Assembly: GCA_022769185.1 (NCBI GenBank)
Contig: JALEKG010000047.1
Coordinates: 1-64,000, forward strand
Reading direction: 5' to 3'
DNA from: Dorea sp.
Lineage (GTDB): Bacteria; Bacillota; Clostridia; Lachnospirales; Lachnospiraceae
DNA: 64,000 nucleotides
Of this stretch, positions 48,980-59,137 are shown piece after piece (position 1 is the stretch's first letter; each line of letters starts with the position of its first letter). The position numbers and the translations under genes were made by a program. The notes under the pieces are model-generated. The model did not search any database. It was not told where the DNA came from and saw only the letters and a program-made list of their open reading frames with translations.

Positions 48980-49849
48980 CTACTGCTTCACAATATCCGA
49001 AAGATTATTCATGATTGCCCTTGCAACCTCCGGTTTGTTCATCGAATAAATATGAATATGATTTATTCCATTTGCGATCAGATCAATAATCTGATCCGTT
49101 GCATATGCAATTCCAGCCTGCTGCATTGCTCTCGGATCATCTCCAAATCGATCTAAAATAGCCCGGAATCTTTCCGGGAGATTCGTCCCGGACATCCCGA
49201 GAATTCGTTTCACCTGCCTGGCATTTGTTACTGGCATGATTCCCGGAAGAACCGGAACTGTAATTCCTTTTTCGCGGATTCTGTACAGGAAATTGTACAT
49301 TATATTATTATCAAAAAACATCTGAGTTGTTAAAAAATCAACTCCACAGTCCACTTTATGCTTCAAGTGTAGAATATCTTCTTTTTTATGCTCAGCTTCG
49401 ATGTGTCCCTCCGGATAGCATGCCGCACCAATACAAAAATCTCCCTGTTTTTTTATATCTTCTATCAGTTCACTTGCATATGTATAGTGATTTGGAAGTG
49501 GGAATTCCCCATCCTTCGGGATGTCTCCACGAAGTGCCAGTATGTTTTCAATCCCCTGTTCTTTTAATTTTTCAATCACCTGATGAACTTCTTCCTTTGT
49601 AGAAGAAACGCAAGTCAGATGTGCCAGACTTGTTACTCCAAAATCTTTTTTGATATGTGAGGCGATACGGACAGTATTTTTGCTGGTCCCGCCACCCGCG
49701 CCATACGTCACACTCATGTAAGATGGATGGAGGGCAGCAATTTTCTCTGTCGCATCCATCACACTTTCATATGCATCATCTGTTTTTGGCGGAAACACCT
49801 CGAAAGATATATGAGGTGTCTCTTCTTTTAGTATGTCCCTGATCTTCAC
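48980..49849 (-). CDS. metF: Methylenetetrahydrofolate reductase
   Basis: ISFEVFPPKTD, SVTYGAGGGT, LALRGD, GAACYPEGH. Confidence 0.95.
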   Translation of the reverse strand: MKIRDILKEETPHISFEVFPPKTDDAYESVMDATEKIAALHPSYMSVTYGAGGGTSKNTVRIASHIKKDFGVTSLAHLTCVSSTKEEVHQVIEKLKEQGIENILALRGDIPKDGEFPLPNHYTYASELIEDIKKQGDFCIGAACYPEGHIEAEHKKEDILHLKHKVDCGVDFLTTQMFFDNNIMYNFLYRIREKGITVPVLPGIMPVTNARQVKRILGMSGTNLPERFRAILDRFGDDPRAMQQAGIAYATDQIIDLIANGINHIHIYSMNKPEVARAIMNNLSDIVKQ

Positions 49850-49885
49850 GGCTGTCTCCTCTGTTCTTATATCTAGGCTTTTCTT

Positions 49886-51337
49886 TTACATGCTGTCATA
49901 CAGTTCTTCATACTGTTTTGCGGAATTCGTCCATGAAAAATCTTGATTCATTCCACGTTCTACGATCTTATTCCAGTCACGCTTCTTATCATAGTAAATT
50001 CTCTCTGCATAACGAATCGTTCCAAGCATCTCATGTGCATTATAATTCATAAAACTGAAACCTGTTCCGGTCTTTTCAAATTCATTGTATGCTTCCACAG
50101 TATCCTTCAATCCTCCTGTTTCACGTACGATCGGAACTGTTCCGTAACGAAGACTCATCAACTGACTCAGTCCGCATGGTTCAAACAGTGACGGCATCAA
50201 AAATGCATCGCAGGACGCATAAACCTTATGTGACATAGCTTCTGAATAATAAATATTTGCAGAGACTTTATCCGGATACTTCCATGCAAAATGGCGAAAC
50301 ATATTCTCGTACTGTTCCTCACCGGTTCCCAAAGCCACAAGCTGTACTGCATCCTGACAAAGCTCGTCCATCACATAGGCCACCAGATCAAACCCTTTCT
50401 GATCTGTCAGTCTGGATACGATTCCTATCATCATCGTCTTCTGATTCTGCTCCAGATTCAGTTCTTTCTGAAGTGCTGTTTTATTCTTTACCTTTTCACG
50501 TCTGAAATTACTGATATCATAATTTTTCTCTATATGTGGATCTGTTGCCGGATCAAAATCCCCGTAATCAATACCGTTTACAATACCGGACAGGCAATTA
50601 GAACGTGCATTCATCAATCCATCCAGTCTTTCGCCGTAAAACGGAGTCTTAATCTCTTCTGCATAGGAATTACTTACCGTTGTAATCCTGTCCGCATATA
50701 CAATGCCACCCTTTAAGAAATTTGCATCCTTATATGCTTCCAGTTTGTCCGAAGAAAAATAATACTGAGGAAGTCCGGTAATATCTCTTACCCTTTTTGC
50801 GTCTGATGCTCCCTGGAACTTCAGATTATGTATGGTCATTACAGTCTTAATTCCTCTGTAATACTCATCACCATAACGGAAATTATCCAGATAAACCGGA
50901 ACCAGTCCCGTCTGCCAGTCATGGCAATGAATAATATCCGGACGGAAATCAATCACCGGAAGCGCACTTAAAACTGCTTTGGAGAAAAATGCAAATTTTT
51001 CAATATCGGCATACATATCACTATATGGTGCAAATCCATTAAAGTAATATTCGTTATCTATAAAGTAAAATGTAATCCCATCGTATTCTGTTTCCAGAAT
51101 GCCGACATACTGCTTTCTCCAGTTCAGATCCATGTAAAAATGCGTTTTATATGTCAATGTTTCTTTCCATGATTCTTTCATACACATATATTTTGGCAGC
51201 ATGACGCGTACATCATATTTTTCTTTGTCAAAATATTTCGGTAATGAACCTACAACATCGGCAAGCCCGCCTGTTTTGATAAATGGAACGGATTCCGAAG
51301 CTACAAATAATATTTTCTTCATCACTTTTCCTCCCAA
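49886..51337 (-). CDS. glgA: Glycogen synthase
   Basis: ILFVASESVPFIKTGGLADVVGSLPK, HCHDWQTGLVPVYL, MPSLFEPCGLSQLMSLRYGTVPIVRETGGLKDTV; ATG may be 51322. Confidence 0.97.
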   Translation of the reverse strand: MGGKVMKKILFVASESVPFIKTGGLADVVGSLPKYFDKEKYDVRVMLPKYMCMKESWKETLTYKTHFYMDLNWRKQYVGILETEYDGITFYFIDNEYYFNGFAPYSDMYADIEKFAFFSKAVLSALPVIDFRPDIIHCHDWQTGLVPVYLDNFRYGDEYYRGIKTVMTIHNLKFQGASDAKRVRDITGLPQYYFSSDKLEAYKDANFLKGGIVYADRITTVSNSYAEEIKTPFYGERLDGLMNARSNCLSGIVNGIDYGDFDPATDPHIEKNYDISNFRREKVKNKTALQKELNLEQNQKTMMIGIVSRLTDQKGFDLVAYVMDELCQDAVQLVALGTGEEQYENMFRHFAWKYPDKVSANIYYSEAMSHKVYASCDAFLMPSLFEPCGLSQLMSLRYGTVPIVRETGGLKDTVEAYNEFEKTGTGFSFMNYNAHEMLGTIRYAERIYYDKKRDWNKIVERGMNQDFSWTNSAKQYEELYDSM

Positions 51338-51390
51338 CCTCAGTATAGATATTCCTATTATAGCGTATTTTTTTTCAGAAGAAAAGTTAT

Positions 51391-52182
51391 TTATCGGTTT
51401 TTATATTCCAATCTGATTGTATCTGCAATTAAAGCAATAAATTCAGAATTTGTTGGTTTTCCCTTACCATTACTTACTGTATAGCCAAACAATTCATCTA
51501 ATGTATCCAATTTTCCTCTGCTCCATGCAACTTCAATTGCATGACGGATCGCACGTTCCACCCGGCTGGCCGTCGTCTGATGCATTTTCGCTACCGTCGG
51601 ATAAAGTACCTTTGTGATCGCATTTAATACATCCATATCTTCCACCGCCATAATGATGGCATCTCTCAGATAGTGATATCCTTTGATATGTGCCGGTATT
51701 CCAATCTCATGAATCATATCTGTCACTCTGGTCTCCAGATTAAATTCTGGTCTGCTATCCATGCCTGTACTGTTTATACTGTTTTCATGAAGATCTCTGT
51801 GTCCTCCCTGACCAGCATCTTTAATTCGTCCCAATATTACATCATTACTAAAGGGTTTCATAATATAGTAACTTGCACCCTTTTTGAAGGCATCTTCTGT
51901 AATTCTTTCCTGTCCGACTGCCGTAACTACAATAAATTCCGGATGTTTCTTCATCTCAGTGTCTCGATTCACCACCTCCATCACACTTAATCCGTCCATT
52001 TTTGGCATAATCAGATCTAAGAGTACAACATCTGGTTGTTTTTCTTTTATCAGCTGACACATATCTTCTCCATTATTAGCCTTTCCTACTAGTCTCAGAC
52101 TTTTGTCGCTCCCGATAATTTCGCCAAGCATATCCAGAATTCTTTCGTTATCGTCGGCAATTGCCACATTAATCTCTCCCAT
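51391..52182 (-). CDS. spo0A: Sporulation transcription factor Spo0A
   Basis: [14 protein letters not shown] receiver, [11 protein letters not shown]-terminal Spo0A DNA-binding domain ([21 protein letters not shown]); ATG 52182 behind GAGGAGG. Confidence 0.97.
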   Translation of the reverse strand: MGEINVAIADDNERILDMLGEIIGSDKSLRLVGKANNGEDMCQLIKEKQPDVVLLDLIMPKMDGLSVMEVVNRDTEMKKHPEFIVVTAVGQERITEDAFKKGASYYIMKPFSNDVILGRIKDAGQGGHRDLHENSINSTGMDSRPEFNLETRVTDMIHEIGIPAHIKGYHYLRDAIIMAVEDMDVLNAITKVLYPTVAKMHQTTASRVERAIRHAIEVAWSRGKLDTLDELFGYTVSNGKGKPTNSEFIALIADTIRLEYKNR

Positions 52183-52226
52183 TTTACCTAATGCCTCCTC
52201 TTCCTTACCTAAAGTCATCGAGAATG

Positions 52227-52255
52227 ATTATATAATTTGACAATTTTGAAAGCAA
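52227..52255 (-). promoter_or_regulatory. Candidate spo0A promoter
   Basis: TTGCTT (52250-52255) - 17 nt - TATAAT (52227-52232). Confidence 0.45.
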
Positions 52256-52300
52256 GCAATTATTGTCGTAAAAGCCTGACCCTAATCGACACACTTTTAA

Positions 52301-53365
52301 CTATCCGACATTTTCCAACATATTATCAATAAATATTCCATATCCTTTTGTGGCATCCTGTACAAATACATGAGTCACTGCACCTACAAGTTTTCCGTTT
52401 TGTATAATCGGACTTCCACTCATTCCCTGCACAATACCTCCCGTTATTTCAAGGAGTTCGGGATCTGTCACTTCGATCACAAGTCCTTTATTAACTTCCT
52501 GGGTACGTTTGTCGACTTTTGTAATACGAATTTTATAATCTTTTACCTCTCCTTCCACAGAACATCTGATCCATGCATCCCCTTCTTTAATCTCTTCTGT
52601 TCTGGCTGTCTGCATAGGCTCCTGATCACCAAATAAGGTATCGATCCGGTCAATCGTTCCAAAAATCCCACAGTCCGTATTACTTGTAATACTTCCAAGA
52701 ACATTGTAACTATTATATACTATGATTCCTTCCATTCCTCCCGGGACTCCGTCCTGCCCTTTTTGAATATCTTTAATGCTGGTTTTATACACCGTTCCAT
52801 CCTCTATTCTCAGCAATTCATTTGTATCAACATCATGAATCCCATGTCCCAATGCTCCGAACTGGCTGTCCGCAGTCAGAAAGGTAATGGTTCCAAGTCC
52901 CTGCGCATTATCTCGTACCCAGATTCCAAGCTTATAATCGTCTTTTCCACATTGTACCGGTTTTAATTTAATATTCAGATAGTCATCATCTCTCCTTATT
53001 TTCAGTACTACTTCTTTCCCTTCGACTTCTTCCATCGCTTCTATCAGTTCAGATTTATCTTCTGTTTCTTCTCCATTTACTGCAACAATATAGTCACCCG
53101 ATTTGACCAGATGTTCTGCCGGCTCATAATCCATACCATCTATCCCGGTAACCGTTTCCGTCCCAAGAACCATAACACCATCTGTTTCCAGATAGATTCC
53201 TATCGGCACTCCTCCGGGAATCACCATATCTCCGGATGCCGTGCTGGCGCTTACCTCCTGTCTGATTTGATTTTGTCTCGTTTCAATCAGATAATAACTT
53301 CCGCTTACAGCCACAGTAAAGATCAAAATCATTATCAGAATTCTTCGATACCAGTATTTTCTCAT
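52301..53365 (-). CDS. spoIVB: SpoIVB peptidase
   Basis: PGGVPIGIYLETDGVMVLG, GHGIHD, GIVQGMSGSPIIQNGKLVGAVTHVFV; ATG 53365 behind AAGGGAG. Confidence 0.95.
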   Translation of the reverse strand: MRKYWYRRILIMILIFTVAVSGSYYLIETRQNQIRQEVSASTASGDMVIPGGVPIGIYLETDGVMVLGTETVTGIDGMDYEPAEHLVKSGDYIVAVNGEETEDKSELIEAMEEVEGKEVVLKIRRDDDYLNIKLKPVQCGKDDYKLGIWVRDNAQGLGTITFLTADSQFGALGHGIHDVDTNELLRIEDGTVYKTSIKDIQKGQDGVPGGMEGIIVYNSYNVLGSITSNTDCGIFGTIDRIDTLFGDQEPMQTARTEEIKEGDAWIRCSVEGEVKDYKIRITKVDKRTQEVNKGLVIEVTDPELLEITGGIVQGMSGSPIIQNGKLVGAVTHVFVQDATKGYGIFIDNMLENVG

Positions 53366-53385
53366 TCCATCCGTTCTCCCTTCCG

Positions 53386-53429
53386 CATAATAAAAGCAGA
53401 TATCCCAAAAGATATCTGCTTTTATTATG
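53386..53429 (-). terminator. Terminator with perfect 19-bp stem between recN and spoIVB
   Basis: cataataaaagcagatatc (53386-53404) / ccaaaa / gatatctgcttttattatg (53411-53429). Confidence 0.85.
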
Positions 53430-53456
53430 TGAGCTTTTTTCATCCTTTACTCTGGT

Positions 53457-55130
53457 TTATTTTGTCTGTTTCGCCAGTTCACGCATCTCCAGCGCATTTT
53501 GTATCACCGTATCTGTAATCTTTGCTCCGCCTAAGATTCTTGCAAGTTCCTGCACCGACTCCTCTTCGTTCAGAGAATAAATGCCCGTAGTAGTGATTCC
53601 GTCCTCTGTTCTTTTTTCAATCAGATAATGATGATCTGCCATTGCAGCAATCTGTGCCAGATGCGTGATACAGATTACCTGATGTCCTTTCCCGATCACT
53701 GCCATCTTTTCAGATACTTTCTGAGCAGTTCTTCCACTGATTCCAACATCTATCTCATCAAAAATCAGTGTTTCAATCTCATCTCTCTGGGCCATCACTG
53801 CTTTTATCGCCAGCATGATACGTGAAAGCTCTCCGCCGGACGCTACATTTGCAAGCGGCCTTACCGGCTGCCCCGGATTCAGGGAGATCATAAATTCAAC
53901 ATCATCCATTCCCTCTGCTGAATATTCTTTCTTTTGCGTAAACTGAATCTTGAATTTCACATCTGCAAAATTCAGATCTTTTACCCCGTCTTCTATCGCT
54001 TTTTCAAGAATCTCTGCCTGCTTCTTCCTGATAACGGATAATTTATCCGCACACTTTTTATAAGATTCCTCCGCTTTCCTGCATCTATTCTTTAATTCCT
54101 GCAGATAATGGTCAAAATCTTCTAAGATACGAATTCTCTTCTCTTGCTTATCACAATAATCTAATATTTTTTCGATTGTGCTTCCATACTTCGTCTTTAG
54201 ATGATTGATCTCGTTTAGACGATTTTCTGTTTCGTATAATTCTTCATCCGAAAATTCACAAGTTTTACTATACTCAGCAAGTTCATGATTAAAATCATTT
54301 AATAGATTATCCACTTCTGTCAACTGTTCCGATAATCTGGACACCGTTTCATCGTAATCCTCAATCTGAGATAATGCACGTATAGCTCTGCTTAATCCCT
54401 CACTTGCACTGTCATTGCCTTCGCTGGTGTAATGATACGCTTCCGTAACTCCATCTGCGATCTTCTTTCCATTTGATATTTTTCGGTAAAGGACCTCCAG
54501 TTCTTCATCTTCTCCCGGTCTAAGAGATGCATTTCGTATCTCGTCCACCTCAAAGTTCAAAAAAGCAAGCTCTTTTACTCTCTGAGCCTCATCGGTAACG
54601 ACACCTTCCAGCTCCTTTACACACTTTTTATAACTACGATACGCCTTCGCAGTCTGTTCTTTTTCTTCTGTAAGGAAATCTCTCGCAAATGCATCCACAA
54701 TTCCAAGATGATTTTTCTTATATAGCAAAGACTGATGTTCATGCTGTCCATGAATATCAATCAAAATGGAAGCCACCTCTTTCAGTACCCCAATCTGCAC
54801 CGTCTCTCCGTTAATCCTGCTGACACTTCTCCCTTCCATTAATCTTCTGGAAAGTGTCACAATTCCTTCTTCCGGATAGACCTCCAGTTCTCTTAATTTT
54901 TCAATCTGATGCTCGTTTTCCACCAGAAAAGTAAGCTCCACAAACCCATAATTTGCTCCCTGCCGAAGGATATCTTTTGTATATCTTCCGCCAAGTGCCA
55001 GATTTACTGATCCAAGGATAATCGACTTTCCTGCACCGGTCTCGCCCGTCAGAATATTCAGTCCATCCCCAAATTCTACTTCTATTTCATCGATCAACGC
55101 CAGATTCTTTACATGAAGATTCTGTAACAT
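53457..55130 (-). CDS. recN: DNA repair protein RecN
   Basis: LTGETGAGKSIIL, GQHEHQSLL, VASGGELSRIMLAIK, FDEIDVGISGRTAQKV. Confidence 0.97.
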   Translation of the reverse strand: MLQNLHVKNLALIDEIEVEFGDGLNILTGETGAGKSIILGSVNLALGGRYTKDILRQGANYGFVELTFLVENEHQIEKLRELEVYPEEGIVTLSRRLMEGRSVSRINGETVQIGVLKEVASILIDIHGQHEHQSLLYKKNHLGIVDAFARDFLTEEKEQTAKAYRSYKKCVKELEGVVTDEAQRVKELAFLNFEVDEIRNASLRPGEDEELEVLYRKISNGKKIADGVTEAYHYTSEGNDSASEGLSRAIRALSQIEDYDETVSRLSEQLTEVDNLLNDFNHELAEYSKTCEFSDEELYETENRLNEINHLKTKYGSTIEKILDYCDKQEKRIRILEDFDHYLQELKNRCRKAEESYKKCADKLSVIRKKQAEILEKAIEDGVKDLNFADVKFKIQFTQKKEYSAEGMDDVEFMISLNPGQPVRPLANVASGGELSRIMLAIKAVMAQRDEIETLIFDEIDVGISGRTAQKVSEKMAVIGKGHQVICITHLAQIAAMADHHYLIEKRTEDGITTTGIYSLNEEESVQELARILGGAKITDTVIQNALEMRELAKQTK

Positions 55131-55138
55131 AGTTCCTC

Positions 55139-55588
55139 CTACAGAATAATTTTACTAATCTTATCCATGACTTTTATGGTATCATCTACAGTCCTGATCG
55201 CACACATAATCGTATCATCTCCCGCGATGCTTCCAACGATTTCATTCCATTTCATTGCATCCAATGCAGCACACACCGCACTGGCCATACCTGATACCGT
55301 CTTAATCACAAGAATATTCTGTGCCATATCCATAGACAGATATCCTTCTTTTAATACTCTGATATACTTTTCACTCATCCCGTTTTCTGCACTCTGATGT
55401 AATGCATAACGCTGTTTTCCATTGTCTGAAGGGATCTTTGTCAGCTTCAGATCTCGAATATCTCTTGACACGGTTGCCTGCGTCACCTTAAACCCAGTCT
55501 GGGTCAGGTAATCTGCCAGTTCCTCCTGTGTCTCGATGTGGTATTTATTAATCAGTTCAATAATCTTTGCATGTCTGTTTACCTTCAT
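55139..55588 (-). CDS. argR: Arginine repressor
   Basis: TQEELADYLTQTGFKVTQATVSRDIRDLKL; GSIAGDDTIMCAIR. Confidence 0.96.
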   Translation of the reverse strand: MKVNRHAKIIELINKYHIETQEELADYLTQTGFKVTQATVSRDIRDLKLTKIPSDNGKQRYALHQSAENGMSEKYIRVLKEGYLSMDMAQNILVIKTVSGMASAVCAALDAMKWNEIVGSIAGDDTIMCAIRTVDDTIKVMDKISKIIL

Positions 55589-55592
55589 TTTC

Positions 55593-56426
55593 TTAATTTC
55601 CCTTCATCTTTCTGCGCAATATCTCTAAAAAGCTGAGCTTGTTCAATTTAATCAGCTTTGTCTCTGCATCAGCTTTTCGCACCATAACCTTTTCTCCGGT
55701 ACTTAAGGTCAGTGTATCTGCCCCGTCAAACGTTGCCAATACTTCTTCTTTTGAGCCATTCCGCCCTTCCCCTATTTCAATCACAATTTCATCTTCAGAT
55801 GATAATACAATGCTTCTGGTATTCAAAGCATGGGAACAGATTGGTGTAATCACTATCAAGGATGCGGTAGGCTCTACCACCGGACCTCCTGCCGAAAGAT
55901 TATAAGCTGTAGAACCAGTCGGAGTAGAAACGATCACTCCATCTGCCTCATAGGAATTTAAAAGTTCCCCATTCACAAACAAACGGAAATGTATGATTCT
56001 TAAATCTCCCTTTCTGGATATTACTATATCATTCAGTGCAACATCTCTCATTCCGTTATCAAATGTACCTTCCAGCATCATACGTTCTTCATACAAATAA
56101 TTCCCGGACAGCATCTGTTTCAGATCCTCATCGATATGATTCACCTCTACTTCCGTAAGATATCCCAAAGTTCCCATATTAATTCCCAAAATCGGAACAT
56201 CTCTCTTCCACAACATTCTGGCTACCTCGATCAGGCTTCCATCTCCACCGATCACAATCGCACAGTCAATATCGTCAGGTACGGAATCCAGAATAATATT
56301 CTTTTTTTCATCTTTCTGGCATACAATACAGGTCTTCTCTGCCTCTTCCAGCAATGAAATTACATGATCTGTAACTGCATAATCTACATCTTTCCCGTCA
56401 TTCGTTACAATTAGATATCTGTCCAT
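55593..56426 (-). CDS. nadK: NAD kinase
   Basis: VIGGDGSLIEVAR, GINMGTLGYLTE, DGVIVSTPTGSTAYNLSAGGPVV. Confidence 0.97.
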   Translation of the reverse strand: MDRYLIVTNDGKDVDYAVTDHVISLLEEAEKTCIVCQKDEKKNIILDSVPDDIDCAIVIGGDGSLIEVARMLWKRDVPILGINMGTLGYLTEVEVNHIDEDLKQMLSGNYLYEERMMLEGTFDNGMRDVALNDIVISRKGDLRIIHFRLFVNGELLNSYEADGVIVSTPTGSTAYNLSAGGPVVEPTASLIVITPICSHALNTRSIVLSSEDEIVIEIGEGRNGSKEEVLATFDGADTLTLSTGEKVMVRKADAETKLIKLNKLSFLEILRRKMKGN

Positions 56427-56441
56427 CTATACGCATACCTT

Positions 56442-57251
56442 TTAACCTTTCGTCAAAGTAGCAAATGCCTCATCTACTGTCTTTTCAATTTCTATCTTTT
56501 CCGATATTCTATCAGATCGTCCACATTTTTCCAAATGAACAAGATATTCAATATTTCCTTCCGGCCCTTTGATCGGTGAAAATTCCAGATTCAACACTGC
56601 AAATCCAATGGACATCGCATAATCAATCACTTTATGAATCACTTCAATATGTGTGCTTTTTTCTCTCACTACGCCTTTTTTCCCGACCTTTTCTCTTCCG
56701 GCCTCAAACTGAGGCTTGATCAGTGCTACAATCTGCCCATTCGAAATCAGATATTCACGAATCGGCATCAATACTTTCGTTAAGGAAATAAATGATACAT
56801 CTATGGAAGAAAAATCAACTGGTTCCCCAATATCTTCCGGTGTCACATAACGGATATTTGTCTTTTCCATACAGACAACTCGGTCATCCTGCCGGAGCTT
56901 CCAGTCCAATTGTCCTCTTCCGACGTCAATCGCAAAGACTTTGCGCGCTCCGTTTTGAAGCATACAATCCGTAAATCCGCCAGTAGAAGAACCGACATCT
57001 GTACACACTTTACCATCTACAGTCACATCAAAATTATGGATTGCTTTTTCCAGTTTTAACCCGCCTCTGCTTACATAGGGAAGCGTATGTCCTTTGATCT
57101 CAATCTGCACATCTTCCGGAAATGTAGTTCCTGCTTTATCTTCTCTCTGTCCATCTACAAATACACTCCCAGACATGATGATTGCCTTAGCCTTTTCCCG
57201 TGACGCGGCAAGATTTCTTTTTACAAGTAATACATCCAAACGTTCTTTCAT
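56442..57251 (-). CDS. tlyA: TlyA family rRNA methyltransferase
   Basis: S4 domain N-terminus, DVGSSTGGFTDCMLQNGA, FISLTKVL, LIKPQFEAGRE. Confidence 0.94.
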   Translation of the reverse strand: MKERLDVLLVKRNLAASREKAKAIIMSGSVFVDGQREDKAGTTFPEDVQIEIKGHTLPYVSRGGLKLEKAIHNFDVTVDGKVCTDVGSSTGGFTDCMLQNGARKVFAIDVGRGQLDWKLRQDDRVVCMEKTNIRYVTPEDIGEPVDFSSIDVSFISLTKVLMPIREYLISNGQIVALIKPQFEAGREKVGKKGVVREKSTHIEVIHKVIDYAMSIGFAVLNLEFSPIKGPEGNIEYLVHLEKCGRSDRISEKIEIEKTVDEAFATLTKG

Positions 57252-57259
57252 ATCTTCTC

Positions 57260-59122
57260 CTATAATCTGTCATATATTTCCTGAATCTTAGCCGTCATAG
57301 AATCAACATCAAGTCTTGTTTCTCTTCTTAAAACATCTATGCTTCCATGTTCCACATAATCATCCGGAAGTGCCAGAGTCAAAACTCTCACTTTCAGATT
57401 CTTTCTGGAAACATATTCTACAACATGCTCTCCATAACCGCCCGTCTGTACATTTTCCTCTATTGTCACGATCAGTTTATGATTCTCGCATAACCGGTTC
57501 AGTATATTTTCATCAATCGGTTTCACAAATCTTGCATTTACCAATGTACAGGAATATCCTTTTTCTTTCAGTTTACCTCTTACCTGAACGGCCTCTTCAA
57601 ACATATGTCCTACACTTAAAACTGCAATTTCTGCTTCATCATAGAGCATCTCACTTTTACCATATTCGATTGGTGACCTGAAATTCTGGTAATCATCATA
57701 GGCACTCCCCCTCGGATAACGAAGTGCGATCGGTCCATTATATGAAATTGCAAATCTCAGCATATCCGCCAGTTCCCATTTATGCTTTGGCGCCATGACT
57801 ACCATATTAGGAATATTGCTCAGATACGACAGGTCAAAAATTCCCTGATGCGTCTCACCGTCACTTCCCACCAGGCCGGCGCGATCTACTGCCAGCACAA
57901 CCGGAAGATTCTGTAATGCAACATCATGAATCAATTGATCATACGCCCTCTGCAGAAACGAGGAATATACTGCAAATACCGGTTTCATCCCTCCGGCCGC
58001 AAGACCAGCCGCAAAGGTTGCCGCATGCTCCTCTGCAATTCCCACATCAAAAAAGCGGTCCGGATATTTTTTCCGGAATCCTGCCAGTCCTGTTCCGTCC
58101 GCCATTGCAGCTGTAATAGCAACCACTTTCGGATTTTTAGCAGCCTCACTACAGATAACCTTTCCAAATACATCTGTATAGGTATCTTTCTTTTTGGGAG
58201 ATTCCACTTCTCCCGTCTCCACATGAAAAGGTCCTACACCATGGAACTTATCCGGATGTTTTTCTGCCGGCTCATATCCTTTCCCTTTTTGAGTCAGCAC
58301 ATGAAGAAGCACAGGGCCCTTTATCTTTTTCGCCTCTCGAAATGCTTTGCACAGCATGGAGATATTATGTCCCGGGACCGGTCCCAGATAGGTGATTCCC
58401 ATATCTTCAAAAAACATGCCTGGAACAACCAGCTGTTTTAAGCTGCTCTTCGTCCGATGGATCTGTTCTATGATCGGGTCTCCTATCACTGGAATACTGT
58501 GAAGTACATTTGTGACTCCCTTTTTCAACCCAGTATAAAACTCTGCTGTCCGGAGTTCTGCAAGATAATGAGACATGCCTCCTACATTTTCTGAAATAGA
58601 CATATGATTATCATTTAAGACAATAATAAAATTTGTCTTAAGCTCAGATGCATTATTCAACGCCTCATAAGCCATTCCACCAGTCAGTGATCCATCCCCG
58701 ATCACCGAGATCACATTATAATGCTCCTGCTGCAGATCTCTTGCATGAACATAACCAAGTCCAGCCGAAATTGAAGTAGAACTGTGTCCGGTATCGAACG
58801 CATCACATTCACTTTCCTTTCGCTTTGGAAATCCACTCATTCCACCATATTTACGTAATTCATCAAAACCGTCTTTTCGTCCGGTCAATATTTTATGCGT
58901 ATAAGACTGATGTCCAACATCCCAGATAATCTTATCCTGTGGCAGACGGAATACAAGATGCATTGCCATCGTAAGCTCCACCACCCCAAGATTGGAAGCC
59001 AGATGTCCTCCGGTCTTACTGATCTTTTCAATCAGGAACTGCCGTATTTCTTCTGCCAGTACAGTAAGTTCTTCCGGTTCCAGTTCTTTTATATCATTAG
59101 CCTTTTGTATTCGTTCTAACAT
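57260..59122 (-). CDS. dxs: 1-deoxy-D-xylulose-5-phosphate synthase
   Basis: GHLASNLGVVELT, WDVGHQSYTHKILTGR, VIGDGSLTGGMAYEALN, VDRAGLVGSDGETHQG. Confidence 0.98.
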   Translation of the reverse strand: MLERIQKANDIKELEPEELTVLAEEIRQFLIEKISKTGGHLASNLGVVELTMAMHLVFRLPQDKIIWDVGHQSYTHKILTGRKDGFDELRKYGGMSGFPKRKESECDAFDTGHSSTSISAGLGYVHARDLQQEHYNVISVIGDGSLTGGMAYEALNNASELKTNFIIVLNDNHMSISENVGGMSHYLAELRTAEFYTGLKKGVTNVLHSIPVIGDPIIEQIHRTKSSLKQLVVPGMFFEDMGITYLGPVPGHNISMLCKAFREAKKIKGPVLLHVLTQKGKGYEPAEKHPDKFHGVGPFHVETGEVESPKKKDTYTDVFGKVICSEAAKNPKVVAITAAMADGTGLAGFRKKYPDRFFDVGIAEEHAATFAAGLAAGGMKPVFAVYSSFLQRAYDQLIHDVALQNLPVVLAVDRAGLVGSDGETHQGIFDLSYLSNIPNMVVMAPKHKWELADMLRFAISYNGPIALRYPRGSAYDDYQNFRSPIEYGKSEMLYDEAEIAVLSVGHMFEEAVQVRGKLKEKGYSCTLVNARFVKPIDENILNRLCENHKLIVTIEENVQTGGYGEHVVEYVSRKNLKVRVLTLALPDDYVEHGSIDVLRRETRLDVDSMTAKIQEIYDRL

Positions 59123-59137
59123 AATCAGGTATCCTCT

